Positions 7,967-17,257 of a stretch of 64,000 nt of DNA are shown here, in pieces. The stretch lies in assembly GCF_003387475.1 (NCBI RefSeq), contig NZ_QUNO01000006.1, positions 1-64,000 on the forward strand, read 5' to 3'. A program made the translations under genes and the position numbers. This DNA is from Kutzneria buriramensis (lineage in GTDB: Bacteria; Actinomycetota; Actinomycetes; Mycobacteriales; Pseudonocardiaceae). How positions within the stretch are numbered: position 1 is the first letter of the stretch; the number at the start of each line of letters is the position of its first letter. The notes under the pieces were generated by a model, which searched no databases, was not told the DNA's origin, and was given only the letters and a program-made list of their open reading frames with translations.

Positions 7967-10672
7967 ATGGGGCGACGCCGAACAGCACCCTGCGGTCGAG
8001 ACCAGGAACTGGCCGTGCTGCGGGAGGCCGCGGCCACCGCCGAGCACGGCCGACTGATCGCGATCCGCGGGCACGCCGGCGTGGGCAAGTCCACCCTGCT
8101 GGAGGCGATCGCCCAGGACCTGCCATCGGCCGACATGGTGATCCGAGTGCCGCTCGGCGGCGCCGCGGACGACCGGTTCGGTGTCACCACCGTGCTCGAC
8201 GCGATACGGGATCGTTTCGAGCAGGTGGGCGATCCTCATCTGGTCCGTTCGATCGGCGCGGTGACCCGGCTGATGTCGGTCCGCGACCACACCTCGGAGT
8301 GGTGGACGGCGCGGATGGTCGTCGAACTCGCCGCCCTGTTCGGCGGCATTGCCCAGCACCGTCGCGTGGTGCTGTTGGTCGACGACGCGCACGCCGTTCG
8401 GGAGCCCGCACTGGTGCTCGGTGCGGCACGCCGCCCCGGCTGCCTGGTCGTCGCGGCGTTCCGGGACACCGGAGACCTCGCGCCCGGCGTGGCCGAGCTG
8501 GTCACGTTGGCCGACGACACCGTCGAACTGGGACCGTTGCCCGACTCCTGCGTCGAGTCCCTGGTGTCCCGGATCGCGGCGGCGCCACCGGACGAGTCGC
8601 TGCTCGTCGCCCTGCACGACGCCTTGGGACCGCTGTTCGGCAATCCGGGCACGACGTTGGCCACGGTCGAGGACCTTCAGGAGCGCGGCCTGCTGACCGT
8701 TCTGCACGATCGGCTCTGCCTGCGGAATCCGGGCGAGCCGATCGTGCTGCCCAGCACCCATTGGCTGCCGCGAAGGGTCCGCCGGCTGGCCGGCGAGGAG
8801 CGCGAACTGGTCACCGCCGTGGCTGTGCTCGGCGAGCTCACCGTCGATGACCTGCCGCTGCTCGCGCGGGTGCTCGACGCGGAACTGCCCGACCTGGGGC
8901 GGGCGCTCGATCGGCTGATCCTCGAAGGCGTCCTCTCCGCCGGCCCCGACGGCGACGTTCGCTGCCGCTGTGCCGCGCTGGCCGGCGCGATCGTCGCGGA
9001 CAGCGGTCCCGAAGCGCCGGACCGGCTACACGCCGCGATCGCCGCCGACCTGCTCGACCGGGCGCGTCGGGGCGAACCGATCGAGGCGACCGTCATGGCC
9101 GATCACGTGTCCGGCGCCGGATCGGCGCTCGATGCGGACGACGAGGTCGGCGCCTGGCTCGTGACCCGCGCGGAGGAAGCCGAACGGGACCAGCCCGAAC
9201 GGGCCGTGCGCTGGTATGCGGCGGCGCTGCGACGGCTCGGCCCGGGCCATCCCGAACACGCGCGGGTGCTGCCGGTCCTGCTTCGCCTGGTGGTGCGAAC
9301 CGGGCTGTACGACGTGGTCTACGGGTTGTTCGCCGAACCCGAGATGCTCGGATCGCCCTCGCCGACGGCACGTGCCGACCTGCGATCCGTCGCGGTCATG
9401 GCCATGCTGCACGTCGGGACACCGCTACCGGGGAGGGCCGTGCGGCGCATTCTCGGTGAGCCACTGCCCGACATGATCGACGGGTACGGGGCGTTGCGCC
9501 GCTTGGCCGACAGCCGGTCGGTCGGCATGGTGCTGTCCGCCGCCGACCTCGCGGCGGTGTCCGGCGCGATCGCGGGCGACCGTCGGACGTGTGGGCCGGC
9601 GCTGGGGGAATCGCGGTGCACCGACGACCCGGCGGCGCTGCTCGACGACCTGATCGAGGCAATCTCCGTAGGCGACCTGGCCACGGTGTTCGAGGTGGTG
9701 CTCGGCGAGCGGTACCGGGCGCCGACGACCGGCGTCCTGTCCGCCTATCAACGGGTGGTGCGCGGCTACGCGCGTGGCGACTGGTCCGCCGCGCTGTCGG
9801 CCGCTCGCGAACTACGGCTCACCGGTTCGGCGGACACGCTGGTCCATGGGGCGGGAAGGTTGTTCGCGGCGGAAATCTGTTCCGCGCGTGGCGACGTGCG
9901 AGGCGCTGACGAGTGGCTCACCGGTGTGACGGTGGACGACCGATTGGCGCCCTTGCGCGGCTGGGTGGAGACCGGGTTGACGCATCAGGTCGACGGCCCC
10001 GCCGAGGCCACGAGACGGGCAGTCTTCGCGATGCGGCGCAACCGTCGCATCGACGGACGAATCGGGCTGGAGCGCTTCCTGTTGCGTGCCTTGGAAATCG
10101 CCGCGTGCTCGGGCGAGCGCGCCGCCGCGGTCCAGTTGCTCGGCGAGATCGAGGAGCTGCATCGGCGCGATGCCTCGCACAAGACCATGGAGCTCGTCTT
10201 CCTCGCCCGTGGGGCGGCGAACCACGACGCGCTCTACACACGGGTCGGCGCCGACCTGGCCCGCAGGCGCAAGGATCAGCCCGATCTGCTGCGCGCCTGC
10301 CTGACGGTGGCGAAGTTCGCCGGCGAACCCAGAAGCTGGCTGTACGAGGCGTACGAACTCGCCAAACTGTGCGACTCGCCGTTGCTGCTCGACTGTGTCC
10401 GCTCGGCCAGCCGGGAGCGTGGGGTCGGCGCGCCCCGTGCGCACCGCAGTCGTGATTCTCTTTCCCCGCACGAGCTCCGCATGATCGAGTTGATCAGAGC
10501 GGGGTACACCAATCGGCAGATCGCGGCCGACATCCGGGTGCGGGAGAAGACCGTCGAGAACAGCCTCACCAGACTGTTCGCGAAGACCGGTTGCCGTTCT
10601 CGCGTCGAGTTGGCCGCCGCGAGCCTGGACGGGCGGATACTGGACGCCGCTGTGCCCTCAGCGGGAGCGTGA
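7967..10672 (+). CDS. Large LuxR-family AAA/STAND transcriptional regulator
   Basis: A 901-residue paralogue-like partner of the divergent gene. It has an intact Walker A (GHAGVGKSTLL, ~35-45), Walker B (VVLLVDDAHAV), a long helical middle and a C-terminal LuxR HTH near 835-890 (LSPHELRMIELIRAGYTNRQIAADIRVREKTVENSL). Start taken at the ATG following GGGGGAGCG; an in-frame TTG ten codons upstream is less likely. The last 15 bases overlap the convergent HxlR gene. Target genes are unknown. Confidence 0.88.
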   Translation: MGRRRTAPCGRDQELAVLREAAATAEHGRLIAIRGHAGVGKSTLLEAIAQDLPSADMVIRVPLGGAADDRFGVTTVLDAIRDRFEQVGDPHLVRSIGAVTRLMSVRDHTSEWWTARMVVELAALFGGIAQHRRVVLLVDDAHAVREPALVLGAARRPGCLVVAAFRDTGDLAPGVAELVTLADDTVELGPLPDSCVESLVSRIAAAPPDESLLVALHDALGPLFGNPGTTLATVEDLQERGLLTVLHDRLCLRNPGEPIVLPSTHWLPRRVRRLAGEERELVTAVAVLGELTVDDLPLLARVLDAELPDLGRALDRLILEGVLSAGPDGDVRCRCAALAGAIVADSGPEAPDRLHAAIAADLLDRARRGEPIEATVMADHVSGAGSALDADDEVGAWLVTRAEEAERDQPERAVRWYAAALRRLGPGHPEHARVLPVLLRLVVRTGLYDVVYGLFAEPEMLGSPSPTARADLRSVAVMAMLHVGTPLPGRAVRRILGEPLPDMIDGYGALRRLADSRSVGMVLSAADLAAVSGAIAGDRRTCGPALGESRCTDDPAALLDDLIEAISVGDLATVFEVVLGERYRAPTTGVLSAYQRVVRGYARGDWSAALSAARELRLTGSADTLVHGAGRLFAAEICSARGDVRGADEWLTGVTVDDRLAPLRGWVETGLTHQVDGPAEATRRAVFAMRRNRRIDGRIGLERFLLRALEIAACSGERAAAVQLLGEIEELHRRDASHKTMELVFLARGAANHDALYTRVGADLARRRKDQPDLLRACLTVAKFAGEPRSWLYEAYELAKLCDSPLLLDCVRSASRERGVGAPRAHRSRDSLSPHELRMIELIRAGYTNRQIAADIRVREKTVENSLTRLFAKTGCRSRVELAAASLDGRILDAAVPSAGA

Positions 10673-11080
10673 CGGGGTAGCGGCGCGGACCCGGTTGCGT
10701 TGCTCGTCGTCGTAGCGCTGTCGGGCTTGTTCGACCTCCGCGAGGTTCGGCGTCCACTGGGCCAGCGCGGCGAACAGGGGCGCGAGGCTCTGGCCGAGGT
10801 CGGTGATCTCGTACTCGACGCGGGGCGGCACCTCGGCGTGGTAGGTGCGGACGATCAGTCCGTCGCGCTCGAGTTGCCGCAGTCGTTGGGTGAGCACCTT
10901 GGGGGTGATGGTGGCGATGCGGCGCTCCAGTTCGACGAACCGCATGCGCCCGTGCTGATGCAGCGTCCACAGGATCGGCGTGGTCCACCGGCTGAACACG
11001 AGATCGACCACCGGGGAGACCGGGCAGGCGGCCTCGGGGGCGTCGGTGGCGCCGGGCGCCCAGGGTGTGTCCTCGGCCAC
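10658..11080 (-). CDS. HxlR-family winged-helix regulator
   Basis: A 140-residue DNA-binding protein with the HxlR pattern: CPVSPVVDLVFSRWTTPILWTL, then RMRFVELERRIATITPKVLTQRLRQLERDGLIVR and a wing VPPRVEYEITDLG. HxlR proteins often control the divergently transcribed gene; here that is an NmrA-like NAD(P)-binding protein 100 bp away. A perfect TAGGTACCTA palindrome lies between them. GTG start with GAGAGGGGCGATC upstream. Short convergent overlap with the LuxR gene. Confidence 0.9.
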   Translation of the reverse strand: MAEDTPWAPGATDAPEAACPVSPVVDLVFSRWTTPILWTLHQHGRMRFVELERRIATITPKVLTQRLRQLERDGLIVRTYHAEVPPRVEYEITDLGQSLAPLFAALAQWTPNLAEVEQARQRYDDEQRNRVRAATPSRSR

Positions 11081-11109
11081 GATCGCCCCTCTCGTCCAAT
11101 ACTTTCCTC

Positions 11110-11119
11110 TAGGTACCTA
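11110..11119. promoter_or_regulatory. Candidate HxlR operator (TAGGTACCTA palindrome)
   Basis: A perfect 10-bp palindrome, TAGGTACCTA, centred in the 100-bp gap between the divergent HxlR and NmrA-like genes. HxlR family members are known to bind short palindromes or direct repeats containing GTAC-like cores in such positions. The assignment rests on position and symmetry only. Confidence 0.5.
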
Positions 11120-11137
11120 CTAGCACCATGACAGTAG

Positions 11138-11170
11138 CGTCGTCGACGTCCACAACGGAAGTCGACGACG
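11138..11170. promoter_or_regulatory. Inverted repeat (10-bp arms) just before the NmrA-like gene RBS
   Basis: CGTCGTCGAC and GTCGACGACG form perfect arms around a 13-nt loop, ending immediately before the GGAGGCGGGAA ribosome-binding site. In the mRNA it could fold into a leader hairpin; as DNA it could be a second operator. No T-tract follows, so a terminator is unlikely. Confidence 0.4.
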
Positions 11171-11180
11171 GAGGCGGGAA

Positions 11181-12008
11181 ATGATCGTGGTGACCGGGGC
11201 GACGGGGAATGTCGGGCGGCCGCTGGTGGCGGCGCTCGCGGCAGCCGGCGAGCAGGTGACGGCTGTCTCGCGGCGAATCGACGGGTCGGACGTGCCGGCA
11301 GGCGTCCGCCGTCATCAGGCGGACCTGGCGGACGCTCGCGGCATCGAGCGTGCGCTGGACGGCGCCGAGGCGCTGTTCCTGCTCACTGCCGGGGACTTCG
11401 CCGCGTCCGGCGGTGATCTGGGCGATGTCCTGAAGGTGGCGCGCGCCGCCGGGACGCGGCGGGTGGTTCTGCTGTCCTCGCAGGGTGTGGGCACCGGCCG
11501 GCACCCCGCCGACCATGAGGACGCCGTCGTCGGCTCCGGCCTGGAGTGGACGCTGCTGCGACCGGGCGGCTTCCACTCCAACACTCTGCACTGGGCCGGC
11601 ATGGTCCGCGCCGATCGAACGGTCACGGCGCCGTTCGGGGACGTCGCCCTGCCGACGATCGACCCGCTGGACATCGCCGAGGTCGCCGCCGCGACCCTGC
11701 GGACGGGGGGCCACGCCGGCGGCATCTACACGCTGACCGGTCCCGCGCCGGTCTCACCGCGCCAGCAGGCCGCCGCGATCGCCGAGGCGTTGGGCGAGCC
11801 GGTGCGGTTTGCCGAGCAGACCCGCGCCGAGGCCAAGGCACAGCTGACGACGTTCATGCCGGAATCGGTCGCGGAGCACACCCTCGACATCCTCGGCGCG
11901 CCGACGCCGGCCGAGCAGGAGGTCAGCCCCGACGTCCAGCGCATTCTCGGCCGTTCACCGCGCTCGTACGTCGAGTGGGTGACACGCAACATCGCCGCCT
12001 TCCGGTGA
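11181..12008 (+). CDS. NmrA-like NAD(P)-binding oxidoreductase
   Basis: A 275-residue atypical short-chain dehydrogenase with the N-terminal dinucleotide motif VTGATGNVGRPL and the NmrA/quinone oxidoreductase-2 layout (LLSSQGV, LLRPGGFHSN). Such proteins sense NAD(P) or reduce quinones and electrophiles, and they are frequently repressed by a divergent HxlR regulator, as arranged here. Strong RBS GGAGGCGGGAA. Its stop is three bases from that of the convergent GH59 gene. Confidence 0.85.
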   Translation: MIVVTGATGNVGRPLVAALAAAGEQVTAVSRRIDGSDVPAGVRRHQADLADARGIERALDGAEALFLLTAGDFAASGGDLGDVLKVARAAGTRRVVLLSSQGVGTGRHPADHEDAVVGSGLEWTLLRPGGFHSNTLHWAGMVRADRTVTAPFGDVALPTIDPLDIAEVAAATLRTGGHAGGIYTLTGPAPVSPRQQAAAIAEALGEPVRFAEQTRAEAKAQLTTFMPESVAEHTLDILGAPTPAEQEVSPDVQRILGRSPRSYVEWVTRNIAAFR

Positions 12009-12011
12009 CGA

Positions 12012-13991
12012 CTAGGGGGTGACCGTGAGGTTGTCGAACTGGTCGGTCCGGTATCCCACCACACCGAAACCGATCTGGCCGGTGGCGTAGGAGGAGTCCG
12101 TCACGGTGGCCAGCGCCGTCGACCCGAGCTTCGCGGTGATGGTGCTGCCGCGCAGGTCCAGGCTGAGCCTGTGCCAACTGTTCAAGCCAGGCGCGGTTGT
12201 CGTGCCGCTGGCCAGTGTGGTGAGGGTGCCCGTGGTGTCGTTCTTGGCAAGCAGCCACGAGCCGGAATCGGAGAGGCGAAGTTCGTAACCGGCTTGCTTG
12301 TTCTGAGGCCGTGCTTGCTTGTTGGCGCGGCCGATCAGCTCGACAGTGCCGGCTTGTTGCAGGTTGACGTCGACGGAGACGGTGTAGTTCTGCCACGTGG
12401 TGTCGCCCGCCAGGGCATAGGCGTCGCTGTCACCCTGCCACTCGATCGGCTTCACCGGCGCGACCTGCTGCTCGCACATGCCGGTGCGGCCGTTGCGGCA
12501 GGCCCGGATCTCGAACGAGCCCTGCATGTCGGCGACGTACCTGGCTTCCGCGCCTGGGGCGTAGCCGTCGAAGGTGTCGTTGTACGGCAAGGACATCGCA
12601 CGGTTCTCGGGGCCGGCGGCGGTGCCCTTGCCCTGCCCGCCGACGGTCGACAGCGAGTACACGAAGCCGGGCTTCAGCGTCAGCGAGAACGCGCCGTTGG
12701 ACGGCGACACGTCGGGCAGCGGGACGAAGTAGTCGCTCGCGTTGGCGGAGTCGAGGTTCGTCGCCCGCACGTGCACCGTGCCGGTGGACAGGCCGCCGGC
12801 GACCTTGACGTGGATCGACTGGTCGGCGGTCGCGGACAGCGTTTCGACGATCGTGCTGTAGTCCTTGCCGTTGGGCGAGCGCAGGCTGACGTAGCTGCCG
12901 TTGGCGCGGTCGCCGCCGAGGTAGCCGCTGGCGGAGTCGATGAACTTCCAGCCGGGACTGGTGAACTGGGTGAACTGGGCCATCGCCCAGGTCTCCTTGC
13001 CCAGTCGGTAGGAACCGGACCACGGTGACGGGGCGACGGCCAGGCCCACGGTGGCGAACGGGAGGTTCGGGGTGATCGCGGCGACCAGCGGCCAGTTCAG
13101 GTAGGCGGTCAGCTTCGCGTCGAGGTAGCCACGGGTGATCGAGCGGACCAGGGCGGCGGCCCCGGAGTCCACGTCGAGCGAGCCGTTCTCGCTGGCCCAC
13201 AAGGGCTTTGCGGTGGCAAGGGCGTTGGCGGTCGAGGTGCAGGTGGTGGCCGCGGACTTGTAGCCGCACGGGTAGTGCGAGCCGGCCACGTCGACCGCGG
13301 CGTCGAACGCCGGGTCCGCCACCATGTCATCGGCCACCTTCCAGCCGACGCTGTCGTCACCGACGATCTTGATCTTCCCGTAGCCATCGGCGTCCAGCGT
13401 CGAGCGCAGGCTTTCGTACCACGCCTTGTCGTGGCCCTTCTCGTTGCGGCCGCCCAGGTAGGACACGGCGATCCCGTGCGACTTGGCGCAGCCCAGCCAG
13501 CTCACGAGGTAGTCGACGGAGTCCTTCGTCCAGTAGTTCGTGCCGCCGCCGATCCAGCCCGGCGCGGCCCACGCCAGCCCGTAGAACTGGATGTGCGGGT
13601 TGCGCGCGCGGGCCTGTTCGGCGAGCCAGAACTCGTAGCCGGCCGAGCAGTTCACGGTGCCCTTGACGTGCTCGACGCTGGGCTCGGCGCCGTCGGTGGA
13701 GTTGGCGTCGCCACCGATCTCCAGCTTGAGCAGTTGGACGTTCGCGCCGTAGCCCGGCTTGAACAGGTAGTCCAGGATCTGGCTGCGCTGGGGCTCGGGA
13801 TAGTCGACCAGCAGGCGTGAGTTGCCGCCGCCGCCGCTGATCGCGCCGACCCCGTCGAAGGTCCGGCCGCCCTGCTTGCCGTCGACGGTCACGGACGTGG
13901 TGGTGGCGGCCTGTGCCGCCGGGGATTGGCCGACGGTCACGGCCAGCGCGAGCGTGATCACCAGAGCTGCGGGCAGAACGGCACGGTTCAT
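12012..13991 (-). CDS. Secreted GH59-like galactosidase (galactocerebrosidase family)
   Basis: A 659-residue secreted protein with a signal peptide (MNRAVLPAALVITLALAVTVG...AQAA). After TFDGVGAISGGGGNSRLL, typical of GALC, it has a TIM-barrel catalytic part with candidate acid/base E184 (GGRNEKGH) and nucleophile E268 (WASENGSLD). A beta-sandwich and a C-terminal lectin-like domain follow (GYELRLSDSGSWLL, WHRLSLDLRG). GH59 enzymes remove beta-galactose from galactosylceramide and related glycosides; the bacterial substrate is more likely a plant or fungal galactoside. It is transcribed alone, away from the carotenoid oxygenase gene. Confidence 0.85.
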   Translation of the reverse strand: MNRAVLPAALVITLALAVTVGQSPAAQAATTTSVTVDGKQGGRTFDGVGAISGGGGNSRLLVDYPEPQRSQILDYLFKPGYGANVQLLKLEIGGDANSTDGAEPSVEHVKGTVNCSAGYEFWLAEQARARNPHIQFYGLAWAAPGWIGGGTNYWTKDSVDYLVSWLGCAKSHGIAVSYLGGRNEKGHDKAWYESLRSTLDADGYGKIKIVGDDSVGWKVADDMVADPAFDAAVDVAGSHYPCGYKSAATTCTSTANALATAKPLWASENGSLDVDSGAAALVRSITRGYLDAKLTAYLNWPLVAAITPNLPFATVGLAVAPSPWSGSYRLGKETWAMAQFTQFTSPGWKFIDSASGYLGGDRANGSYVSLRSPNGKDYSTIVETLSATADQSIHVKVAGGLSTGTVHVRATNLDSANASDYFVPLPDVSPSNGAFSLTLKPGFVYSLSTVGGQGKGTAAGPENRAMSLPYNDTFDGYAPGAEARYVADMQGSFEIRACRNGRTGMCEQQVAPVKPIEWQGDSDAYALAGDTTWQNYTVSVDVNLQQAGTVELIGRANKQARPQNKQAGYELRLSDSGSWLLAKNDTTGTLTTLASGTTTAPGLNSWHRLSLDLRGSTITAKLGSTALATVTDSSYATGQIGFGVVGYRTDQFDNLTVTP

Positions 13992-14404
13992 GGGACCCGG
14001 TTATACATCGGAGCTTTGCCGCCCCTCAAGGGTGATGTATCGATCCATGTGGCCGATGGATGCGTGACCGGTAAGCGCATTGTCCTGAGCCGTGGGCCGC
14101 CGACTGGTCATTACTCCGATGTCTAGACCTATTTGGCGGGTTGTGTTGACCGTGCGCGGATCGGCGTCCGTCGCTGCCGGTTCCGTGACCGACAGCCCTC
14201 GGCCTCGACGGCGCGGTCCCGACAGGAGCAGGCACTGCTCAGGCTGCGGTGACGCGGCCGGCGACTCGAGCTCCGGCTCTCCGATCGTGGGGCCGACTGT
14301 GGGATCGTCGAGCGGCTGACGGCACCGCCAAGAACAAGACTGTTTCTTCGTCAAGTTTCCCAGCATCCTGGCGCCTGCCCGATCAGCGACAGGAGAACCG
14401 GCAG
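13992..14404. other. Intergenic region with an inverted repeat, divergent promoters
   Basis: 413 bp between the divergent GH59 and carotenoid oxygenase genes, with no convincing ORF. Just upstream of the GH59 start, ATACATC (14003-14009) and GATGTAT (14034-14040) form a 7-bp inverted repeat. CATCGGAG (14006-14013) recurs as its complement CTCCGATG at 14114-14121. These may be regulator sites for the secreted hydrolase; the evidence is weak. Confidence 0.3.
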
Positions 14405-15751
14405 ATGACTGCGCCCCAACCCGAAGTGCCCTTGCACCTGGCCGGGAGCAACGCACCGGTCACCGACGAGGTGACGATCGAACCGGCCGAGGTGATCGGC
14501 GCCGTTCCCGAGGAGCTCAACGGCCTGTACCTGCGGAACGGCCCCAACCCGCGGACGGGGTGGTCGCCGCACTACTTCGCCGGCGACGGCATGGTCCACG
14601 CGGTCGCGTTGGACGGCGGACGAGCCCGCTGGTACCGCAACCGATACGTGCGGACCCCGTTGTACGAGCACCCCGGGCAGTCGCGCTTCGCCCTGGCCTT
14701 CGATCCGGCGACCGGGAAGGTGGACTATCGGGTCACGACCGCCAACACCCACTTGGTCGCGCATGCGGGTCGGCTACTCGCGCTGGAGGAGGGAGGGTTC
14801 CCGTACGAGATCACACCGGAGCTCGAAACGGTGGGAGCGTTCACCTTCGGTGGCGCGCTGCACACTCCGATGACGGCTCATCCCAAGACGTGTCCGAGGA
14901 CGGGGGAGTTGGTGTTCTTCGGCACTCGGCTGCGTCCGCCGTATCTGACCTACTACCGAGCCTCGCCGACCGGTGAGCTGCTACAGGCACAGGTGGTGGA
15001 GATTCCGCGAGCGACGATGATGCACGACTTCGCCATCACCGAGAACTACGCGGTCTTCATGGATCTCCCGGTTGTCTTCGACGCGGCGGCGGCTGCTGCC
15101 GGGATGCCGTGGCGATGGGACGACGGGCACGGCGCCCGGTTCGGAGTGATGCGCCGCACCGGCGGGCCGGTGCGGTGGTTCGACATCCATCCCTGCTACG
15201 TGTGGCACACCATGAATGCCTCCGAGGACGACGGCACGATCACCGTCACTGGCTGCCGGGTCCCGACGCTGTGGCGAGAGGGGGCCGATGACCTCGGTGG
15301 AGGTCTGCCCCAACTGCACCAGTGGAAGCTGAACCTGGTCACGGGCGCGGTCACCGAGCAGCCGCTGGACGACGCGGCGGTCGAGTATCCGCGGGTCGCC
15401 GACACCGAGGTTGGACAGCCGAACCGCTTCGGGTACGTCGCCAGCTTCTCGCTGGAGGCCGAGCCGGAGCGCTCGCGGATCTACAAGTACGACTTCGCCG
15501 ACGGTGCGTCCCGGCAGGTCCACCAACTGCCCGCCGGTCACACCTGCGGCGAAGCGGTTTTCGTACCACGGCGCGGGTCGGTAGGCGAGGACGACGGATA
15601 CCTGATGACCTTCGCTCACGACCGCTCACGGAACACCAGCTACCTGGCAATCCTGGACGCCGGTGACCTGACCGCCCCACCGATCGCGCAGGTGCATCTT
15701 CCGGTACGCATTCCGTCCGGTTTCCACGGCACGTGGATTTCCGGCCGCTGA
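14405..15751 (+). CDS. Carotenoid cleavage oxygenase family protein
   Basis: A 448-residue non-heme Fe(II) dioxygenase of the retinal pigment epithelial 65 / carotenoid oxygenase family, which cleaves double bonds in carotenoids or stilbenes. The four metal histidines are visible at about H159 (TAHPK), H207 (MMHDFAI), H268 (VWHTMN) and H441 (GFHGTW). The N-terminal LYLRNGPNP is also typical. Start at the ATG preceded by ACAGGAGAACCGGCAG. Single-gene unit. The MEP operon 12 kb away is not close enough to argue a shared pathway. Confidence 0.9.
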   Translation: MTAPQPEVPLHLAGSNAPVTDEVTIEPAEVIGAVPEELNGLYLRNGPNPRTGWSPHYFAGDGMVHAVALDGGRARWYRNRYVRTPLYEHPGQSRFALAFDPATGKVDYRVTTANTHLVAHAGRLLALEEGGFPYEITPELETVGAFTFGGALHTPMTAHPKTCPRTGELVFFGTRLRPPYLTYYRASPTGELLQAQVVEIPRATMMHDFAITENYAVFMDLPVVFDAAAAAAGMPWRWDDGHGARFGVMRRTGGPVRWFDIHPCYVWHTMNASEDDGTITVTGCRVPTLWREGADDLGGGLPQLHQWKLNLVTGAVTEQPLDDAAVEYPRVADTEVGQPNRFGYVASFSLEAEPERSRIYKYDFADGASRQVHQLPAGHTCGEAVFVPRRGSVGEDDGYLMTFAHDRSRNTSYLAILDAGDLTAPPIAQVHLPVRIPSGFHGTWISGR

Positions 15752-16104
15752 TCCGCCACGCACGGCCGAGCAGGCGATGGGGCCGCGGTCGCGGCAACCT
15801 TGATACCGCCGCCAGGCGGCGGTCCGGGAAACATGGCAGCGAAGCAACCCATGACTTCATCGCGGCCGACAGCGTCGGCGGCGATCTACCTGCCGTCGCC
15901 CACTGAGCTGTCTGGTCGGGAGCGCGGATGGCGCGTCCGAGCAATCAGATGAGCGAACAGCGACGCGTGGGAGGCAGTTGCCAACCAGGTCGATCGCCGC
16001 ATCGGACGTCCAGCCTGTCGCGACGCCGCCCAATTCGCGCGCTCGGCGGCGTCTTCATCATTGAGCGAGCCGAACGCGGCCCGGCGGAGGGAAGAAGGGC
16101 GAGG
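15752..16104. other. Intergenic region with a GC-rich perfect palindrome
   Basis: 353 bp between the carotenoid oxygenase and sigma factor genes, without a recognisable gene. ACCGCCGCC-A-GGCGGCGGT (15805-15823) is a perfect palindrome. It could be a terminator stem for the upstream gene, although no T-run follows, or an operator. Confidence 0.4.
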
Positions 16105-17154
16105 ATGTGCATGCCGACGGAGATGGACACGACGGGCCTGATCGCTCGGGCTCGGGCCGGCGACCATACCGCGTTCCGCGACCTGGTCCAGGGCCACTCC
16201 CACGAGTTGCAGGTGCACTGCTACCGCATCCTGGGATCCCTACAGGACGCCGAGGACGCACTCCAGGAGACCCTCGTGTCCGCCTGGCGTAGCCTCGCCG
16301 AGTTCGGCCAGCGGTCATCGCTGCGGACCTGGCTCTACAAGATCGCGACCAATCGGTGCCTGGACATGGTGCGCGCCGGCAGCCGACGCCCCCGTATCGC
16401 CCCGCCGGTGCCCGAGGCCGCCCTGCCCGACCCCACCGGCGCCGGCGACACTCCGCCCTGGTTGGAGCCCTACCCCGACGTCCTGCTCGACCACGTCGTC
16501 GACCAACGCCCCGGACCGGAGACCCGTTACGAGACCACCGAGGCCATCTCCCTGGCCTTCGTCACCGCCCTGCAACTGCTGCCCCCACGCCAACGCGCCG
16601 CGCTCGTCCTGCGCGACGTCCTGGGGTACCACGCCGCCGAAGTCGCCCAGATGCTCGATGCCACCCAGGAATCGGTTCACAGCGCCCTCAAACGCGCCCG
16701 CGCCACCATCGACAGCCACCTGGCCGACTCGAGCGGCACCGGCAGCCGCCGGCCTGCACGCCAACCCGACACCGCCGCCGAGCACCGGCTCGTAGCCCGC
16801 TTCACCGACGCCCTGGAACGCGCCGACCTGGACGCCCTGATCGACCTGCTCGTCACCGACGTGAGGCTCTCCATGCCCCCGGCCATGGTGGAATACCGCG
16901 GCATCGAATCGGCCCGCCGCGTGTTCGCCGCCGTCACCTTCCGCCCCGGACGCAGCTACCGCGTGGTACCCAGCCGAGCCAACGGCCAGCCCGCCTTCGG
17001 CGTGTACCTGGCGGACCCCTACGCCAGCGTCCACCGCGCCTACTGTGTCCTGGTCATCACCACGGCCGGCGACCACATCACCGCCATCACCTGCTTCGGC
17101 ACCAACGTCATGACGCGGTTCGGACTTCCCAGAACCCATCCCGGAACAGAGTGA
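16105..17154 (+). CDS. ECF sigma-70 factor with C-terminal SnoaL-like domain
   Basis: About 349 residues: sigma region 2 (AFRDLVQGHSHELQVHCYRILGSLQDAEDALQ is split by the usual YRILG signature; LRTWLYKIATNRCLD) and region 4 (LPPRQRAALVLRDVLGYHAAEVAQML). A long C-terminal NTF2/SnoaL-like domain follows (ALERADLDALIDLLVTDVRLSMPP, YCVLVITTAGDHITAITCF). This matches the actinobacterial sigma-70 subgroup with a regulatory NTF2 fold and no separate anti-sigma factor. ATG at 16105 or 16111 is possible. The RibD-type reductase gene follows within ~100 bp in the same direction. Confidence 0.88.
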   Translation: MCMPTEMDTTGLIARARAGDHTAFRDLVQGHSHELQVHCYRILGSLQDAEDALQETLVSAWRSLAEFGQRSSLRTWLYKIATNRCLDMVRAGSRRPRIAPPVPEAALPDPTGAGDTPPWLEPYPDVLLDHVVDQRPGPETRYETTEAISLAFVTALQLLPPRQRAALVLRDVLGYHAAEVAQMLDATQESVHSALKRARATIDSHLADSSGTGSRRPARQPDTAAEHRLVARFTDALERADLDALIDLLVTDVRLSMPPAMVEYRGIESARRVFAAVTFRPGRSYRVVPSRANGQPAFGVYLADPYASVHRAYCVLVITTAGDHITAITCFGTNVMTRFGLPRTHPGTE

Positions 17155-17257
17155 TCACCGGCTCGTGCCTTGTTCTCGCTGGATCGGTCTGACCGCCCAT
17201 TCCGCCGCGTCCCCGGCGCCTACCCGAGTGCACGTATCAACCGAGACAGGAGAACCC

